Source of the DNA: Psococerastis gibbosa
Lineage: Eukaryota > Arthropoda > Insecta > Psocodea > Psocidae
DNA length: 64,000 nt
Assembly: GCA_963971405.1 (NCBI GenBank)
Contig: OZ020484.1
Location: forward strand, 33,130,770 to 33,194,769
Reading direction: 5' to 3'
The translations under genes and the position numbers were made by a program. This document shows, piece after piece, positions 34,050 to 45,790 of the stretch (positions within the stretch are counted from its first letter, which is position 1; each line of letters starts with the position of its first letter). The notes under the pieces are model-generated. The model searched no databases. It saw only the letters and a program-made list of their open reading frames with translations, and was not told where the DNA came from.

Positions 34050-35735
34050 GGTGAAAGCCCCGACGGAATTTTCTTATATTTAAGTTTACACATACTAGAC
34101 ACTATTACGCATAGTTTCAATTTGATATTTGTCATCCTCTCATTCGTCAAGTAAAATTATACAAAAATTTGAACCAGTCTTAAGGGATGAAAGCCCCAAC
34201 GAAAAATTCTTATTTTCAGTTTTCAGACTTGGGTGAACCATGGTTTTCAGATAAGGGGAAATTATTAGCCCACCTCTTCGACAAATTTTTCCCGTTCCCT
34301 CCTTTTTTGGATTGCTTCTTAAGGGGTGAAAGCCCCAATGGAATTTTCTTATAATTACGTTTTGTCATACTAGAAACTACTATGAATTGTTAAAAATTGA
34401 GATTTGTCAACATCTCGTTCGTCAAGTTTAATTTGACGAAAATTTGTCCCCTTCTTAAGGGATGAATGTTCCAACAGAAACTTCTTATTTTTCTTTTTCG
34501 AGCTCAGGAGAACGGTGGGAATCATATATAGGGAAATTATAAGCCCACCTCTTCGTCAATTTTTTCCCGGTCCCACCCCTTTTGGATTGATTCTTAAGGG
34601 GTGAAAGCCCCAACGGAATTTTCTGATAATTACGTTTTCACATACTAAAAACTACTAGGTATTATTTAAAATTGAGAAATGTCATTATCTCGTTCGTCAA
34701 GAAAAATTTGACGAAAATTTGAACCACTCTTAAGGGATGAAAGCCCCAACGAAAAATTCTTATTTTCAGTTTTCAGATTTGGGTGAACTATGGTTTTCAG
34801 ATAAGGGGAAATTATAAACCCTCCTCTTCGACAAATTTTTCCCGTTCCCTCCCTTTTTGGATTGCTTCTTAGGGGATGAAAGCCCCAACGGAATTTTCTT
34901 ATAATTACGTTTTGACATACTAGAAACTACTATGCATTGTTCCAAATTCAGATTTCTCAAAATCTCGTTCGTCAAGTTTAATTTGACGAAAATTTATCCC
35001 CCTCTTAAGGGATGAATGTCCCAACAGAAACTTCTTATTTTTCGTTTTCGTGCTCAGGAGAACGGTGGGAATCATACATAGGGAAATTATAAGCCCACCT
35101 CTTTGTCAAATTTTTCCCGATCCCACCCCTTTTGGATTGCTTCTTAAGGGGTGAAAGCCCCAACGGAATTGTCTGATAATTACGTTTTCACATACTAAAA
35201 ACTACTAGGTATTATTTAAAATTGAGAAATGTCATTATCTCGTTCGTCAAGAAAAATTTGACGAAAATTTGAACCACTCTTAAGGGATGAAAGCCCCAAC
35301 GAAAAATTCTTATTTTCAGTTTTCAGACTTGGGTAAAACATGGTTTTCAGATAGGGGGAAATTATAAGCCCTCCTCTTCGACAAATTTTTCCCGTTCCCT
35401 CCTTTTTTGGATTGCTTCTTAAGGGTTGAAAGCCCTAACGGAATTTTCTTATAATTACGTTTTGACATACTAGAAACTACTATGCACTGTTCCAAATTGA
35501 GATTTCTCAAAATCTCGTTTGTCAAGTTTAATTGGACGAAAATTTGTCCCCTTCTTAAGGGATGAATGTCCCAACAGAAACTTCTTATTTTTTGTTTTTG
35601 TGCTCAGGAGAACGATGGGAATCATATATAAGGAAATTATAAGCCCACCTCTTTGTCATATTTTTCCCGTTCCCACCCTTTTTGGATTGCTTCTTTTGAG
35701 GTGAAAGTCCCCTGGGAATCCTCTGATTTCAAGAT
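34050..35735 (-). repeat. Higher-order tandem array, right arm
   Basis: Mirror image of the left-arm array, with the same 137-bp monomers and 550-bp units. Repeated ORFs at 34,766 and 35,316 are 550 bp apart. Confidence 0.9.
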
Positions 35736-35969
35736 TTCGTCTACTGTACATAGTTCAGCGTAGTTTTCTTTGAAAATTTTTGACCCACCAGTTCGTCAAG
35801 TTTTTCCAAAAATTAGGCACTTTAAAAAATTTGTAGCACCCAAAAGCCCCAGAGCCGGCTCGTAAGAAAAGGTTTTTTACAGACTAGAGACACATCCTAA
35901 GCGCCTCATGAGCTCAAACCTTCTCCGGAACTTCGTCAAGTGAGACCCCCCCTGGCTCCCGGACTATAA

Positions 35970-36569
35970 TAAGTCTGCGTGTACCGTAGGTATACATATA
36001 GGCCTATTCGACTGTATATTATTATATATATATATATTATATTATATATATTTTACGCGTATATGTATATAGCGATGAGTCACATGCTTTTCTTCGGAAA
36101 AAAAGATCCGAAAAATCTCTTATATCTTATAAAGTTTTCTCTTAAAAACCAATAAATCTACTACCGTACCTATAAGTTGATATAATAGAACCATCATGCT
36201 CTCTTATATATAATAATGAAATGAAATAAAATCTTATTTTCCAATTTACCCTATAAAAAAGGTTCCCTTTCAAAGAAACGCGAAATCCATTCATTCCTCT
36301 AAAATTGTAGGCTATAAGTATCATCGGTGGATGGACAGAAAATTACAGGTTATATTTTACAAAGCTCGCAAATCGAATGTGAAAGGAGGACGATATTGAA
36401 CGTACAGTATATACAGTAGGTACTGTAAATCAGGTTCTGATTGGTCCACCCGACGACCTTCAAAAGCAATTATTTACCTTATTGCGCGTGAACCAAACCT
36501 ATTTGTTGTACAATATTCCATCAGGCCTGCGTTCTTCTGCTTCTTGGGCCCTTGATCAAATCAAATCAA
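35970..36569. other. Non-coding stretch with TA-rich tract
   Basis: A (TA)n-like tract lies at about 36,018-36,055. No gene recognised. Confidence 0.45.
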
Positions 36570-36763
36570 AATATATTTCCAAAATACAGTTTACGGTTTT
36601 TGTCACTTTTCCCTATGGGCTAGGCCCGTTTGGGGTGGAAGTTTTTACAATATCCTAAGTACAATGCAGTTTAAAAATACAGTGAATTTGTAAGTGTATA
36701 TGATGTATGATGTATTAACTATTGATGGGCTTTGGTCAGCTCGTAGAGACGCCCAATTGTAAA
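36570..36763 (+). repeat. Direct repeat U, left copy (194 bp)
   Basis: Matches 40,549-40,734 in the same orientation with a few indels and substitutions ('ttacggtttttgtcactttt', 'gctcgtagagacgcccaatt'). The two copies bracket one interrupted element A. Confidence 0.85.
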
Positions 36764-36937
36764 GAACGGTCCGAGTTTACTCGAACATACTTTCCAATTT
36801 ATCGATTAGTAGAGAGAGAAAATGATTAAGTTCATGGTAAATAATTTTCCTAAGGTTAAATTTTGGATATAACGGGGGGGGGGGGTCGTCCGCCTGACGT
36901 CACTGAAGGTGACGTAAATTCTAGATAGGTCAGACCA
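36764..36937 (+). repeat. Element A, copy 6, left piece
   Basis: Begins 'gaacggtccgagtttactcg' immediately after repeat U and stops at 'ggtcagacca' (36,928-36,937). The continuation is at 39,849. Confidence 0.8.
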
Positions 36938-38189
36938 CAGAACAACATAATATATAAGAACGTTAACTCAATGTTAATATTTTGTTAGGGAAAGACTGCC
37001 AACTGCCAAAAAAAAAAATAATAATAACGTTGGCCCTCCCGCGTCTGAATCATTCGCTCCTTTTTTCAAATTTTGTGTGGCCGGGGCCCCGGCCGGCCCG
37101 GCTCGCGCTCCCTTCCTATTTAATATTATATTGACCTATTTTGTATTATATAATTGATTTTTAATGACTACTCTGGTATGTACTCTGACAACGTTGTTAG
37201 TATTCACCTTATTTTAAACAAACTATTTTTTTTTCATAGTTCCACACTAAGCCGTACCTAACATATTAAATACAAAATTAAAAAATACTCAATGACCAAC
37301 GCACATTATACTTATTAAGAAATATACATTTCTTTTTATTACTAAATTGAACTCAGTCCATACAAAATCCATCTACAAATTATTCGTGATAACGTGAATA
37401 GCTCGAAATGTAATGTATCAACACGTCGAAATAGATTGTTATGTGGAAATAGGAATACATTCTCGTCCTTGCTCTTCTTCTGGAAAGTCGAGACTGACAT
37501 CTTGTGCAGGTTCCACCTATACTCTTCATCGGTTGCGAGCCTTCCCTTGTTCGGTGATGAGCCATTCGCCGCCAATAAACCGAATCCTTCAGGCTTTTGC
37601 ATAGCGAACAATGTCTTCTTCTTCCAGCATCACGTCTATCTTTCTCCTCCTTATCAAGGCGGCATGCATGATCATCCCGAACTAGATTCTCTTAATAAAT
37701 CGCTGACATGACATCTCCTGAAAGTACAAATGATTTGATAAGCCAAACTACCCGCACAAATATGAAGAAGAAAAAGTAACGATGCTTCTCCTTTCTCCGA
37801 TCACATGGTGTGTAGAGACCTGCGCATCTTAATACCTTGCCACTTCATATACTGTAGGTACCGTAATTGATCATTTATATATTAATTTCCATTATAGGTT
37901 TCTAATTGATCGGAACATGAGTAGGCAGCCATGGTACAATTACTGACCATGGAAATTTGACATTACCTACACTAATTAATAAAAATGAAAGCATATTTGG
38001 GTAAACTCGCACCAGTCCGTTACACAAGGATATTTCCACAAATCTAACAACATAGATAGTGTCACTTTTCCTGTTTCTGGAACCGTAAAAGCAGCATGTA
38101 AATCTGTCGAATAGGTACTCGAAATGCCAATGCTTTCGTTATAATAGCGTAGGTCTACACATAGGAAAGGAAAAATAGCAGATTAGTTA

Positions 38190-38477
38190 AAGAGCCCATA
38201 GGAAATTGTCAGCCCGAAATTTAAAACTTTATTTAATTAACTAAGCAAGTTATTAAAGATTTGGCTCATTTCAGTTGTAGAAGTCTACTTTATGCATCAT
38301 ATAATAAGGTTATTGTTTACAAAATATTATCATGTCGATGAAAAAGCTACAATTTAAAATATTAGAAATACTATATCTTATCATAGGATGCATGAAGTAG
38401 TCTTTTACAACTTTAATGAGACAAATGTTAAATAACATGATTAGTTAATTATTTCGGGCTGCCAATTTCCTACGGGC
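38190..38477. mobile_element. MITE with 'agcccgtaggaaattggcag' ends, copy 1
   Basis: Ends 'gagcccataggaaattgtca' and '...ccaatttcctacgggct' are inverted. The inside shares 'ttggctcatttcagttgtag' and 'gcatgaagtagtcttttaca' with the copy at 61,477. Confidence 0.7.
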
Positions 38478-38579
38478 TGTACACCCTTAATATACTATCG
38501 TCACCCCTATCTGAGATTGCTAGAAAATACTTACTTTGCACTATGGAGTTCAACTTGTCAGCACCGACGACTGCCATTT

Positions 38580-38790
38580 TCTTACTTCTTACTACTGGGT
38601 TCCAGCTTCAGGTGATGTCGATGGCCAGATGATTCATTCACCAGTGCCCAAAGATTCTTCCGTCCCAGAATTTTTTCTATTCCTCCTCCTCCCACTGCCG
38701 TCACGAGTAAGTCCTTCTCCCTGCTTGGAATGGACCATTGCAGGAGAATATGCTCAAGAGTTTCTTCATCCATTCCACAGTTAAAATGTT
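38580..38790 (-). pseudogene. LINE ORF2 zinc-knuckle-like tail
   Basis: The minus strand reads FNCGMDEETLEHILLQWS..., similar to the 'CG--EET-EHIL--C' knuckle near the end of R1/Jockey-type LINE ORF2 proteins. The last cysteine of the usual C-P pair is replaced by W-S. About 65 codons are open. It is a short remnant. Confidence 0.45.
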
Positions 38791-39848
38791 AGTGGAATAA
38801 GGTCACTGTCAACACACAAGTTAGGTTGTATATGCCAGCTACATTAAGGTGCAATTTGTGTATCAAGTTATTGTGTAGATTAAAATGCAATTGTAACGTA
38901 ATTTTCCTTTTTCAAACAGTTACTTCCACGTTGTGGGTTCAAATAACCTCTTACACATGGTCAAAACTGACTCGTAAGTGTCCAACTTAACGTGATTAAA
39001 TTATTGTAGGTCACACATTTCACATTTTTTTGTTAACTAGGCATATATGGTTGTGCTAACATCTTACGGGCATATCTCATAGCACTGACAAGAGATCTAA
39101 CAAAGTGAGTGCGTAGGTTTTAAAAAATTTTATTTAAAAAATTGTAATTTACCTAATGTATCGTACCTTTTACTATTTTTCCTTCTCACTTGAACACTTC
39201 ACAAACAAGGAATGAATGATGAATTAAACAAATTTTAGTTGTTTTGCTACACAAATGAGTTGCACATGCTAAGGATTTTCCATTTTGAAAATTAAAACCA
39301 TGTAATATATGTAAGGTGTTGGATGGTATACAACTGAAAATGTTTAAAAAAACAGGCACATGAAATATGTTTACTCACCTCACTTCCCGTCGTAGTTCAA
39401 ATTTATATTGGCTCACAAAACTTATTAAAAATACATAATATTATTAAAGGCCGCTGTGTGTTGTCCAATGTCGGAATGTCCGTTGTTTTCATAGAAATAT
39501 ATTAACTAGAACGGCGGGAGGCATAGTAACCCTTACGGGGCACCCCTTAACCATAAGCCAAATATCAGAGATAAGTGTCAACGTTAAATATGTCGAAGTC
39601 TTACACATTGCAGAACGGATATCTGACTCAGTCTCAACCCTGTACTTAGCTTATAGAGGCTACACTAGCCGCCATGTTGACAAGGATCTGCAGCCACGGG
39701 ATGTTTGTAGTAAATCACAAACAGGTTTTACCAACATCAAATTTAAAAAAAATACAATTTCACGGTTGGCTATCGTGGGTTTGGGTCAGGGCCAATCAGA
39801 ACAGTTCCCGCGTATAACGAAAACCTCCATTGAAGTTAAACGCCCCTG

Positions 39849-40548
39849 GGTCAGACCAACACATTACCACACAGCAATAATGGCAGGGCACGCAATGCAT
39901 TTCAGCGTGAATTTGCTCTCATTTTTTCCAAAAAAAATATTTTTTACACAAAACCTAGTAGTTTTTTGGTAAAGCAAACTGTCCGGTTTCGTTACTCAAT
40001 TTAACACCTAAAACAAGCCTGAAGTTAGAAATCATCGATAGAAAGGTTTCGCAGAAAAATTATTTTTTAGTCATTGTTCATTAAAATTTAGTTATTTTTA
40101 ATTTTCTTACCCCCAGAAGCAAACTATCAAGGGGTAAGCGACCCCCCGCATTTTGTCAACATTAATAACGACTACAATATATGATTTATGAATATATGAA
40201 TTTAAAAGAAATCGTTGGAGCCGTTTTCGAGAAATAATTTTTTTAGGCGTTTTTTTGGAGTTTTTTGAGAATAAAACCCCCCCAAATTGAGTTAGCCCCA
40301 AATAAAAAAAAATGCTCCCGAGGTATGATTTTTGTGAACCTACATGCCAAATTCCACCCAAATCCACCGAGTAGTTTGCCCGGAAATCGATGAACAGACA
40401 GACCGACAGACAAACAGACATTTCGTAAAAACCACTTTTTTGGGTTCTTGGGACCTCAAAACGTGTAAATCCGTTGAAAACTCGGAATCGAAAATTTGGA
40501 CCATCACAAAGCTTTCCTTATACTAGGCTACGTATAAATTGGAAAGCA
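39849..40548 (+). repeat. Element A, copy 6, right piece
   Basis: Resumes at 'ggtcagaccaacacattacc' and runs to 'tataaattggaaagcaaa'. Repeat U starts directly after it. Confidence 0.8.
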
Positions 40549-40734
40549 AATATATTTCCAAAATACAGTTTACGGTTTTTGTCACTTTTCCCTATGGGTT
40601 TTAGGGTGGAAATTTTTACAATATCCTAAGTACAATGCAGTTTAAAAATACAGTGAATTGGTAAGTGTATATGATGTATGATGTATTGACTATTGATGGG
40701 CTTTGGTCAGCTCGTAGAGACGCCCAATTGTAAA
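40549..40734 (+). repeat. Direct repeat U, right copy (186 bp)
   Basis: Second copy of the repeat at 36,570-36,763. It abuts the right end of element A just as the left copy abuts its left end. Confidence 0.85.
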
Positions 40735-41255
40735 TAACGACAAAGTCGTAAGTGTAGATTGTTATATGAGAATCAAATTGAGACGTGTAGAAGCCAAAGC
40801 GTATAGCTGCAATTGTTTTAAATTTTGAGAAAACTGCACCATGGTCTTCCTGAAGCACTTATCTATTTTTTAGGCCAATCAGTATAACTGTAGCATTCTC
40901 AGTTCCTGAATAAAATGCATTTTAAAATCAGTTCATCAATGAAAAAGGTTAAAGTTTCTTCAAGTGCGCTTATAACAAAATGATTCAAATTAGTTTGACC
41001 GCAGCTTTGGCTTCTATACGCCTCAATTTGATTAAATGACTCGATTTTACTTGGAATCGGAATCGATAACTATTGACCTATAAGCTTATATTGCCCTATA
41101 GCCCAATGCAGATATTTTTACAAATTAAGCCATGCAGGCGCATAAAAAATCTGGGTCTGTGATGTATTCACCACGGAAGTAAGTTTTACGAAGAAATAGA
41201 AAAAGACTTCTTCCGTAGCGAGTGTCTCACCAATCCAGTCTCATTAACCATCCGT
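40735..41255. other. Non-coding stretch
   Basis: AT-rich, no gene or repeat recognised. Confidence 0.4.
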
Positions 41256-41258
41256 TTA

Positions 41259-41649
41259 GGCGCCCATTCCATTGACCGGCTAGGGCTATTTCCAACAACG
41301 GTGACGTGGTAGCAGACATTTAAGACTTAGGTAGCGTTTCCACCGACATCACATTGCAGAATGCAAATGACATTGACGGAAATTAGAATTTTCTTTTTAT
41401 AGAAATCTATTAAAATGTTTGTTTGAAGAAGAAAGAAGAAGAAGATGACGCCATTTTGTAATATTAGTTTATTTGTTTGTGATTTTACTGTATGATCATT
41501 GATCAATTTTAACTATGGCATAGAGGAAAATAAACATTTCCGTCAATTCTGCAATGCGAGGTCGGTGGAACCGCCACCTAAGTCTTGAATGTCTGCTACC
41601 ACGTCACCGTTGTTGGAAATAGCCCTAGCCGGTCAATGGAATGGGCACC
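41259..41649. mobile_element. GGCG-type foldback element (391 bp), copy 1
   Basis: Ends 'ggcgcccattccattgaccg' and its near reverse complement. TTA stands on both sides (41,256-41,258 and 41,650-41,652). Inverted arms of ~110 bp contain 'gtgacgtggtagcagacatt' and 'ccaccgac'. The asymmetric core ('atgatcattgatcaatttta') is in the opposite orientation to the copy at 46,384. Confidence 0.85.
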
Positions 41650-42974
41650 TTAAGTAAATTGCATCACACCCGATCCGATCTTAACCATGTTATACACGTG
41701 AAGATGTAAATTATTTTAGAATAGATGCCTAAACATAAGCTAAGTAACGCTGAAAGCGGTGAAACGTAAGGGGAAATGCGGGGAAATGGTAAAGGCGAGG
41801 AAAAGTGCGCGACTGAGTTCGTCGGGTTTCAACATAAATGGAACAATATTGCATCAAATGTAGAACAAATGTAAAATCCAGCAGACAGGGTGACAACAGA
41901 ATCCGCACAGTACGTTTATGCGCCTGGCAATCTTTAATAGCTTTATTATGACGGTAATTAGCTTAAATGGCGTGAACCTCCAAGCTTAATCTCAAACGCT
42001 ACCTTTTGCCAGTGTGGATGCCCATCTTACCCGCCTGGTTATACAGTACTTACCCGGTTACTTACAAGTTACACTGTTACACTTTAGCTTATAGCCTATA
42101 CCCCAAGTTGTTTGTAATCAACCATGTATCCTACATGAAGAGAGAAACATTTCATTATAGCCTATTTTTTTTTTCGATATACAATTGAAAATTCAAGTTA
42201 ATGATAAGGTACTCGTATTTATTTTATCAATAATGACAAAAACGAATGGATACCACTCGGAATCTATTGTCCAAATACTCGGTAGTCTAAATGAATTGCT
42301 TGATTCTAGGATGGAATCAGTTATCCTCCCAGTTTGCACAATGGTGCTCGTTGCACTACGAGCCTATTCTCATTGGTCATAAAATCAAAATTGAATTTGA
42401 GTAGTGGTTTTGAGCAGCGTGCAATCCCTTAAATTCTCTTCAAAACTAAGAATTCCGTCTGCTGCCGGATTACCTATTCAGGACGTTAGAAAAGTAATGG
42501 GCTACAGCTGACGTCGTAAAATTCATGAAAGCAAATTCTGAGTTCCTTCTTGGAAAAATTCCAATTTTGAACGGAATCATCGGTGAACGCGGGCATTTAA
42601 AGCTCTTCTAGTCTTCTGTAAACCAACGACGTCGCGCTGTTGCCAAGTTTCGTGGGCGCCGGAAGAGATTGTCACGGGGATGTGCTTTTGCAAGCTCTTG
42701 GCTTAGCCATAAAAGTGGAAGTGACCGAATAATTCTCTCAAGATACCGATTTTCTTAGGGCGGTTCCTACCAAGTAGAAGTAATCGCTCCTGCGGATAAA
42801 TGCTAACATCTAGATTTTATAAGCATAGGTCCCCCAGGAGATGATTTGTGAAAAAATAGTGAAGGTTTGCTCATTTTAACACCAGTACAGTTTAGATCTT
42901 ACTCATCAAGATGTAGGTATTCAATTAAAAAAAAAAATACTATTTGCATGTAACTAATTTAATGAATATATTCG
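41650..42974. other. Non-coding stretch
   Basis: No gene supported. Two small ORFs near 42,006-42,382 have no recognisable product. Confidence 0.4.
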
Positions 42975-43085
42975 ATTGACCTCCTCAGAGGCCTAAGTAA
43001 CCTATTAGGTACTTGTGTCGAGTTACAACACGTACCTCCGATCGCAAGGTGTGTACAAGTAGAAGCGCGCTACCATCTTGCCACC
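42975..43085 (+). repeat. Repeat B, copy 2 (SINE-like)
   Basis: 'ttcgattgacctcctcagag', 'gtacttgtgtcgagttac' and 'cgatcgcaaggtgtgta' match the copies at 49.6 and 50.1 kb. Confidence 0.65.
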
Positions 43086-43641
43086 GAAGCCGATTATAGC
43101 AGGAAACATTTTACATACGAAGACTTATTTATGTATAGGTATAACTGGAATCAGAAGGCCCTTGGGGAGGCCCGGGGGAAGAATTTTTAATAAGATGGGT
43201 TTCTTTATACACAACTCCACCCATGTGGTCGGCTCATTCGCCTCTGCTTCTGTTGGCCTCCAGCCTTCAGCCAGACCTTTGATGGAAAATTGAAATTAAT
43301 TATTTTATTTTTTCTGGTAGGCGCGAGGCCCTACTACCTCTGGCCGGTAGGAAGCCCCGCTACTGAATATTTCAGGTGAAAAAATGTAAATGACATGCGG
43401 AAATTTGTGTTTTTTATTAATTTTTCATCAGACCAGATCTTTGTGATTTCCTAATGAGAAATAAGTTAATTTCATAAAAAATACACGACCATTTCTTGTT
43501 TACAAAATATATTAAAATCTGTCCCAGAAGAGTAAATCTGCTTTTTCATGCAGGTTCACCGAAAGTACCCAATAAAATAATAGATTGTGTATTACAAACT
43601 TGCTAGTTGCTGGGTACCTACCTAACTACCGTAAACATACA
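43086..43641. other. Non-coding stretch
   Basis: No gene recognised. Slightly GC-richer near 43,150-43,370, but no domain can be read. Confidence 0.35.
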
Positions 43642-43643
43642 TA

Positions 43644-43894
43644 CAATATATCGTCGCTCTTTCTATGAAGTGTTGCATCTCCTAAAACATAATAATATTA
43701 TAATAATTATATAACTCGTATAATATAATATAAAAAGTGTAAACTGTTCTATCGCTTTCTACTACGTCAATAAAGTTTTTAGAGATGTAACAGTTTTACA
43801 AAAAAAAAAAAAAATTATGAATTTTTCAATGCAAAATAAAAAAATTCTATTTTTTTCAAATGTAACACTTCATAAACAGAGTGACGATATATTG
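43644..43894. mobile_element. Palindromic MITE with TA flanks (251 bp)
   Basis: Ends 'caatatatcgtcgctctttc' and the inverted 'tatgaagtgtt...' arm pair over ~37 bp with a few mismatches. TA stands at both flanks. This fits a Tc1/mariner-type non-autonomous element. Confidence 0.65.
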
Positions 43895-44094
43895 TACCTT
43901 GTATAAACCACAAATTATGAACCATACTTGACATGTTGTAGATAGGGAAACAAATTAGCATAATTATTGTGGAATTGATGATAGGATTATATCTTATGCA
44001 TTCAGCTTCGATATTAAATTGATTTCCTTGGTGATTCATATTGCCAATTGAATAATAATTCCTCAATACGTCCGAACCACATACATAACCCCCC

Positions 44095-44385
44095 CCTCCC
44101 GAAAATTATGAGTTGGGTCTCTCTTACCCTCAACTACTATAAGAAGGGCCGGGACCACCTGCTTTGCATACCCTCCGAAACATGGCCAAAAAAAGTAGGA
44201 AGCTTGGAACACGCGTCAACAAACTTTGCGGAGCTGGATCTCTCCTAGGACTAAGGGAAGTCCTGCTGCTACTGCCATTTTTACATGGTCAGAAAATTTA
44301 GAAGATGTGGGGGGACTCGAACCAACAACTTTCATTTTGAAAGTTAAAGTCCCTACCACAGCATGTCACATGTCACAGAATTTAC
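44095..44385 (-). repeat. tRNA-derived SINE, copy 2 (with ~110-bp internal insertion)
   Basis: Body and tRNA-like head as in the copy at 50,523, but separated by extra sequence at about 44,190-44,285. On the minus strand the head ends in 'ttggttcgagtcccc'. Confidence 0.55.
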
Positions 44386-44936
44386 GGACATCAAATTATT
44401 TCTCCCATACAATAATACAATAATTTCCCAACTGAATTAGGATGATTAAATTTACAGAGAATTTTGTAGTATTGGGACCTTGGGAATATCGCTATAATAA
44501 TGAGCTATTTTCAATTTAAATTAGCTGTCAAATCGAAATTAACCTACTGTGTGCAACATAACTAATTTTCAAATAACTCAGCTAATTAATAAGTTGCTTC
44601 GTGTCACATTAATTTTAGTTTGTAGACTATTCCCTAAATCCATGGGTGCTATCTGTCCGGTAGGCATCTACTACATTAAAAATGCAAATGTATAGACATT
44701 ATCCTGAATACAGTAGGTACTTGAAAATACTGTTACAATATTGTATGTTAACCTATAATTACAGGTGCACAGTACCCATGTGAATTTGTGGAAAACCTCT
44801 ACAGAGAATTGGAGGAAGGAAGAAATGGTTGGTAAAGGGATTCGAACCGGGCTGGTATGCAGACCACTGCACATAAAACATAGATGCTCTAGTGGCAACG
44901 AGTATGGGAAGACAAGGAGAATTACGTGGCGACTGA
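44386..44936. other. Non-coding stretch with a tRNA-like fragment
   Basis: Around 44,828-44,890 the minus strand shows 'ggttcgaatccc' after a gene-like arm, but no complete cloverleaf. Otherwise no feature. Confidence 0.4.
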
Positions 44937-45100
44937 TTAAATAAATAAATAAGGACTTTTTTGTTCTATTACTAAGCCAACCTAGCCGAGTTAGGAAGGC
45001 CCGGAACCACCTGCTTTACATGCTCTCCGAAGCATGATTCGGTGCAGTGGTCAGCATATCACCCCGAAAAGATGGAGATTCTAGTTCAAATCCCGTTTCC
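44937..45100. repeat. SINE body joined to a second tRNA-like head
   Basis: The left part matches the SINE body ('actaagccaacctagccgag', 'gaaccacctgctttacatg'). It continues into a plus-strand tRNA-like stretch with 'gcagtggtcagc' (A-box-like) and 'tagttcaaatccc' (B-box-like) near 45,049-45,090. Confidence 0.5.
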
Positions 45101-45344
45101 GTTACTTTTTTCATGTCTTCCTTTCTCTCAAAGAAATTTTGGGTCTCTTATTTCGCACATTTCCCCAGGGGCTCCTGCTTGCAGTTATTTGAGTCTTCAA
45201 CAGTAAAATCTATGAACCTTAGGCCTACTGCTGACAAAATGCGAATACCCCACTATTACTATTTAGCGCCTATTTCATCAAAAATACCTACTTGCAGACT
45301 ATAACTTATGTATAAGTATATAACTTGTGAACTTGCCAATGGCC

Positions 45345-45452
45345 TTACCAAGTTAAATCCATGAGAGTTGAGTATGTTTCAAACTGCGGCAAACTTGGTA
45401 GTGTGCACAGCGTTGGCAAGGGAGCATGGTGGGACATAATAACGCGCAGGAC

Positions 45453-45485
<33 letters not shown>

Positions 45486-45790
45486 CGGTGTTTTGGCGTC
45501 GACCTAATAGATCTATTGCTGCCGCTTTTTCACCTTATTCCCCGTCTAAAATACCCAATCTCTTTAAAAAAAAAAAATACGGGTTAGCTTTACGGGGTCT
45601 CGACGTATGTTCTCTAACTCCGACCCAGGAAATCCTATGGTCCTTAGGCGATGTCGTGCTAAAGCTTCACATTCTATACCAGTCATTCTACGTGCGTTTC
45701 GAGTCCTGGTCACCTCCGATTTAATCGTGTGACTTTACCATGTTCCCCAAGTGGTTCGGAATCCACTATAATCAGGAGGTCCACCCTGTC
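45345..45790 (+). repeat. Repeat E, copy 3, interrupted
   Basis: Left part 'accaagttaaatccatgaga...gtgcacagcgttgg' and right part 'ctggtcacctccgatt...gtggttcggaatccact' match 4,433-4,662. A poly-T-led insert separates them. Confidence 0.6.
45457..45703 (-). mobile_element. Poly-A-tailed retroposon insertion
   Basis: About 30 consecutive T start the insert, and a unique ~210-bp body follows, all inside repeat E. On the minus strand this is a body ending in a poly-A tail, as in a reverse-transcribed SINE or processed transcript. No target duplication was clear. An ORF across it (45,488-45,724) has no recognisable product. Confidence 0.6.

Larger units (their letters stand above)
23237..35966. 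mobile_element. 12.7-kb giant foldback element or palindrome
   Basis: Two inverted arms of about 2.96 kb (23,237-26,196 and 33,007-35,966) bound a 6.8-kb spacer. Outer ends are 'tagtccgggagccagg' and its reverse complement, flanked by TAA on both sides (23,234-23,236 and 35,967-35,969), a candidate 3-bp target duplication. The arms are almost identical, with a few substitutions and one A-run length difference, so they are two real sequences and not one read twice. The arms contain a higher-order tandem array. No recognisable transposase lies inside. Drosophila FB and sea-urchin TU elements also have long inverted repeats built of tandem units; no homology to them is claimed. Confidence 0.75.
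33007..35966 (-). repeat. Right arm of the giant foldback
   Basis: Inverted copy of 23,237-26,196. It contains the 355-bp sub-element (33,600-33,953) with an intact copy of the 68-codon ORF (33,640-33,846), and the 137/550-bp array at about 34,050-35,735. A substitution near 35,659 (tcata against tcaaa) and an A/T-run length difference near 33,590 distinguish the arms. Confidence 0.85.
36938..39848. mobile_element. 2.9-kb insertion with a 10-bp target duplication
   Basis: It splits element A copy 6 exactly. 'ggtcagacca' stands on both sides (36,928-36,937 and 39,849-39,858) and once in uninterrupted copies. No terminal inverted repeat or poly-A end is evident. Two minus-strand stretches look like decayed LINE tails: one near 37,640-37,570 (EEDIVRYAKA, stop, RIRF) and one at 38,775-38,580. 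The 10-bp duplication fits a LINE or a MULE-type element; the class is open. A smaller MITE lies at 38,190-38,477. Confidence 0.65.

Noticed and set aside
23237-35966. The giant palindrome as a simple assembly duplication
   Set aside because: The arms differ by substitutions and an A-run length, and the third inner copy is more diverged, so they are distinct sequences; a chimeric join still cannot be excluded without reads.
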